Shown here one piece after another: positions 5,332 through 5,731 of a stretch of DNA of 5,731 bases. Location of the stretch: NCBI GenBank assembly GCA_016783985.1, contig JADHVM010000071.1, positions 1 through 5,731 of the forward strand, written 5' to 3'. Each line of letters begins with the position of its first letter. Positions within the stretch are counted from its first letter, which is position 1. A program made the translations under genes and the position numbers. This DNA comes from Actinomycetota bacterium. Its GTDB lineage: Bacteria; Actinomycetota; Humimicrobiia; Humimicrobiales; Humimicrobiaceae. Under the pieces are notes generated by a model. That model was not told the origin of the DNA. It ran no database searches and was given only the letters and a program-made list of their open reading frames with translations.

Positions 5332-5341
5332 AAAGTATTTT
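5314..5341. promoter_or_regulatory. Candidate operator, 11-bp inverted repeat
   Basis: AAAATACTTTT (5314-5324) and AAAAGTATTTT (5331-5341) are perfect 11-bp inverted arms with a 6-bp spacer (CTGACA). They overlap most of the -35 and spacer of the GmhB-like promoter. The size and placement suit a dimeric repressor site. It sits upstream of the likely start of transcription, so it is not expected to be an attenuator. AAAGTATTTTA from the right arm recurs at 4706-4716 before the P-loop gene. Confidence 0.48.
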
Positions 5342-5428
5342 ATTACTTGGCGATAAAAAGTTATTATAGCATTATAATATATATCTTAAAATCTATCTAA
5401 TGAGGCCAATAAGATCAACCTTATTTAT

Positions 5429-5447
5429 AAAAAAGATTTTTGAATCT
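5429..5447 (-). terminator. Weak terminator candidate downstream of the group II intron
   Basis: Read on the minus strand, AGATT (5443-5447) and AATCT (5434-5438) pair around a CAAA loop, followed by a run of Ts (5434-5429). A 5-bp AT-rich stem is weak. It would end transcripts leaving the intron before they reach the GmhB-like promoter. Confidence 0.3.
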
Positions 5448-5462
5448 GATTATTTCTTTCAA

Positions 5463-5518
5463 GTAGGGTCGGGAACTGGCGCGCCACCAACATAATTTCA
5501 GTACGTTTCCAGCTCCCG
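5463..5518 (-). ncRNA. Group II intron domain VI and 3' splice site
   Basis: On the minus strand GGGAGCTGG (5517-5509) pairs with CCAGTTCCC (5479-5471), nine pairs including one G-U. Below it a C-G pair (5518/5470) is followed by an unpaired A at 5469, and then by G-C pairs 5519/5468 and 5520/5467. This is the expected bulged branch-point adenosine, 7 nt from the 3' end. The intron would end ...ACCCTAC at 5463, and AC fits the AY rule for group II 3' ends. Confidence 0.72.
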
Positions 5519-5525
5519 CCACGTC

Positions 5526-5558
5526 AAACCCAGCGTTCAGATTTCCCGAACTGGGCTT
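5526..5558 (-). ncRNA. Group II intron domain V (catalytic hairpin)
   Basis: On the minus strand the 33-nt hairpin has a lower stem AAGCCCAG (5558-5551) paired with CTGGGTTT (5533-5526), 8 bp including one G-U. The upper stem TTCGGG pairs with TCTGAA around AAA. The characteristic two-base bulge (CG, 5535-5534) lies on the 3' side. The catalytic triad AGC is at 5557-5555. Size (normally about 34 nt), bulge side and triad all match group II domain V, the metal-binding active site of the ribozyme. Confidence 0.85.
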
Positions 5559-5609
5559 TCTTGTTAGTTTCTCCTAAAGGTTTATGTGACCTACCAACTG
5601 GCAACGCTT

Positions 5610-5731
5610 TTATGCGTGGAAATATCTTATCTTGTAATCATTATACAGTCCTAAGGTATTGTAAAGCCAAGCACTACTCCACCTGTTCCAGCCAAAGCCA
5701 TGTCGTTTTCTTGCACGCTGAAGATGTCTTC
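5610..5731 (-). CDS. Group II intron reverse transcriptase/maturase, C-terminal 39 residues
   Basis: The frame is open from the window edge to TAA at 5610-5612. The end of the protein contains RHGFGWNRWSS, WLYNTLGLYNDYKIRYF and a final HA. The pattern 'GxGWxRWS...WLYxxLGLxxDYxxRY' is, from memory, typical of the C-terminus of bacterial group II intron-encoded proteins, where the maturase/DNA-binding region lies. The intron-encoded protein binds its own intron RNA, aids splicing and reverse-transcribes it into DNA targets. Domain V begins 51 nt after the stop, which strongly supports the call. The catalytic YADD region is outside the window. Another frame over the same bases also ends in a stop (near 5649), but it lacks any recognisable motif. 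Confidence 0.78.
   Translation of the reverse strand, partial: RHLQRARKRHGFGWNRWSSAWLYNTLGLYNDYKIRYFHA

Larger units (their letters stand above)
5463..5731 (-). mobile_element. Group II intron, 3' portion (runs off the window)
   Basis: The segment reads, on the minus strand, as the C-terminus of a reverse transcriptase/maturase, then domain V, then domain VI, then an AC-ending 3' boundary at 5463. This is the exact order of a retrotransposing bacterial group II intron. The domain V form (upper loop GGGAAAT, CG bulge) looks like the bacterial class C type. Base composition is visibly GC-richer than the surroundings, as expected of an acquired element. The 3' exon would begin TTGAAAGAAATAATCAG. 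The 5' part, EBS sequences and insertion target are outside the window, so activity cannot be judged. Confidence 0.83.

Noticed and set aside
5478..5485. 8-bp palindrome GGCGCGCC
   Set aside because: It lies within the domain VI hairpin and looks like chance in a GC-rich structured RNA; no related copy is present.
5463..5570. Open minus-strand frame across domains V and VI (contains GNLNAGFDVAGAGN)
   Set aside because: The frame has no start codon or ribosome-binding site and its sequence is explained by the folded intron RNA; such translations of domain V are spurious.
5649..5731. Alternative minus-strand frame at the right edge ending in GGVVLGFTIP
   Set aside because: It overlaps the maturase C-terminus in another frame and lacks any family motif, whereas the chosen frame has the WLY...LGL...DY pattern and is followed by domain V.

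Overview
The window is AT-rich bacterial DNA. Its genes use AGAGG- or GGGAG-type ribosome-binding sites, its tRNA has an encoded CCA end, and its promoters resemble sigma-70/SigA sites. The gene content fits an anaerobic low-GC bacterium (Clostridia, Halanaerobiia or Atribacterota are the kinds of lineage I would consider). The taxon cannot be fixed from this sequence alone.

Left part (1-671): the last 70 codons of a glutamyl-tRNA synthetase (gltX) end at 214. It is followed by a hairpin terminator that lies inside the 3' end of a convergent small gene. That gene (223-489, minus) encodes a ribbon-helix-helix DNA-binding protein. Its -35/-10 promoter carries an inverted repeat and leaves almost no 5' leader.

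Centre (672-2532): a three-gene Fe-S cluster cassette. It contains an IscS/NifS-family protein, an IscU scaffold and a 63-residue double zinc-ribbon protein. The IscS homologue is the most unusual item in the window. The lysine that would hold pyridoxal phosphate is glutamine (Gln204), the preceding histidine is also glutamine, and the PLP-contacting Gln and substrate-carboxylate Arg are replaced by Ala181 and Leu353. The mobile-loop cysteine (Cys327) and the C-terminal SPLY tail that docks IscU are kept. IscU keeps all three cluster cysteines and its Asp, but lacks the LPPVK site for HscA. The cassette looks like a scaffold pair that does not make sulfide from cysteine, with a precedent in Archaeoglobus fulgidus IscS.

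Right-centre (2533-5341): a 265-bp spacer with no gene, then a tRNA-Gln(CUG). Two minus-strand genes follow: a 585-residue HprK/PEPCK-fold P-loop protein of unknown substrate, and upstream of it a GmhB-type HAD-IIIA phosphatase. The phosphatase promoter contains an 11+11 bp palindrome, and one half-site of it recurs in front of the P-loop gene.

Right edge (5463-5731): the 3' end of a group II intron on the minus strand, in visibly more GC-rich sequence. It holds the C-terminus of the intron-encoded reverse transcriptase/maturase, a well-formed domain V, and a domain VI with a bulged branch-point A 7 nt from a predicted 3' splice site. The rest of the intron lies beyond the window.
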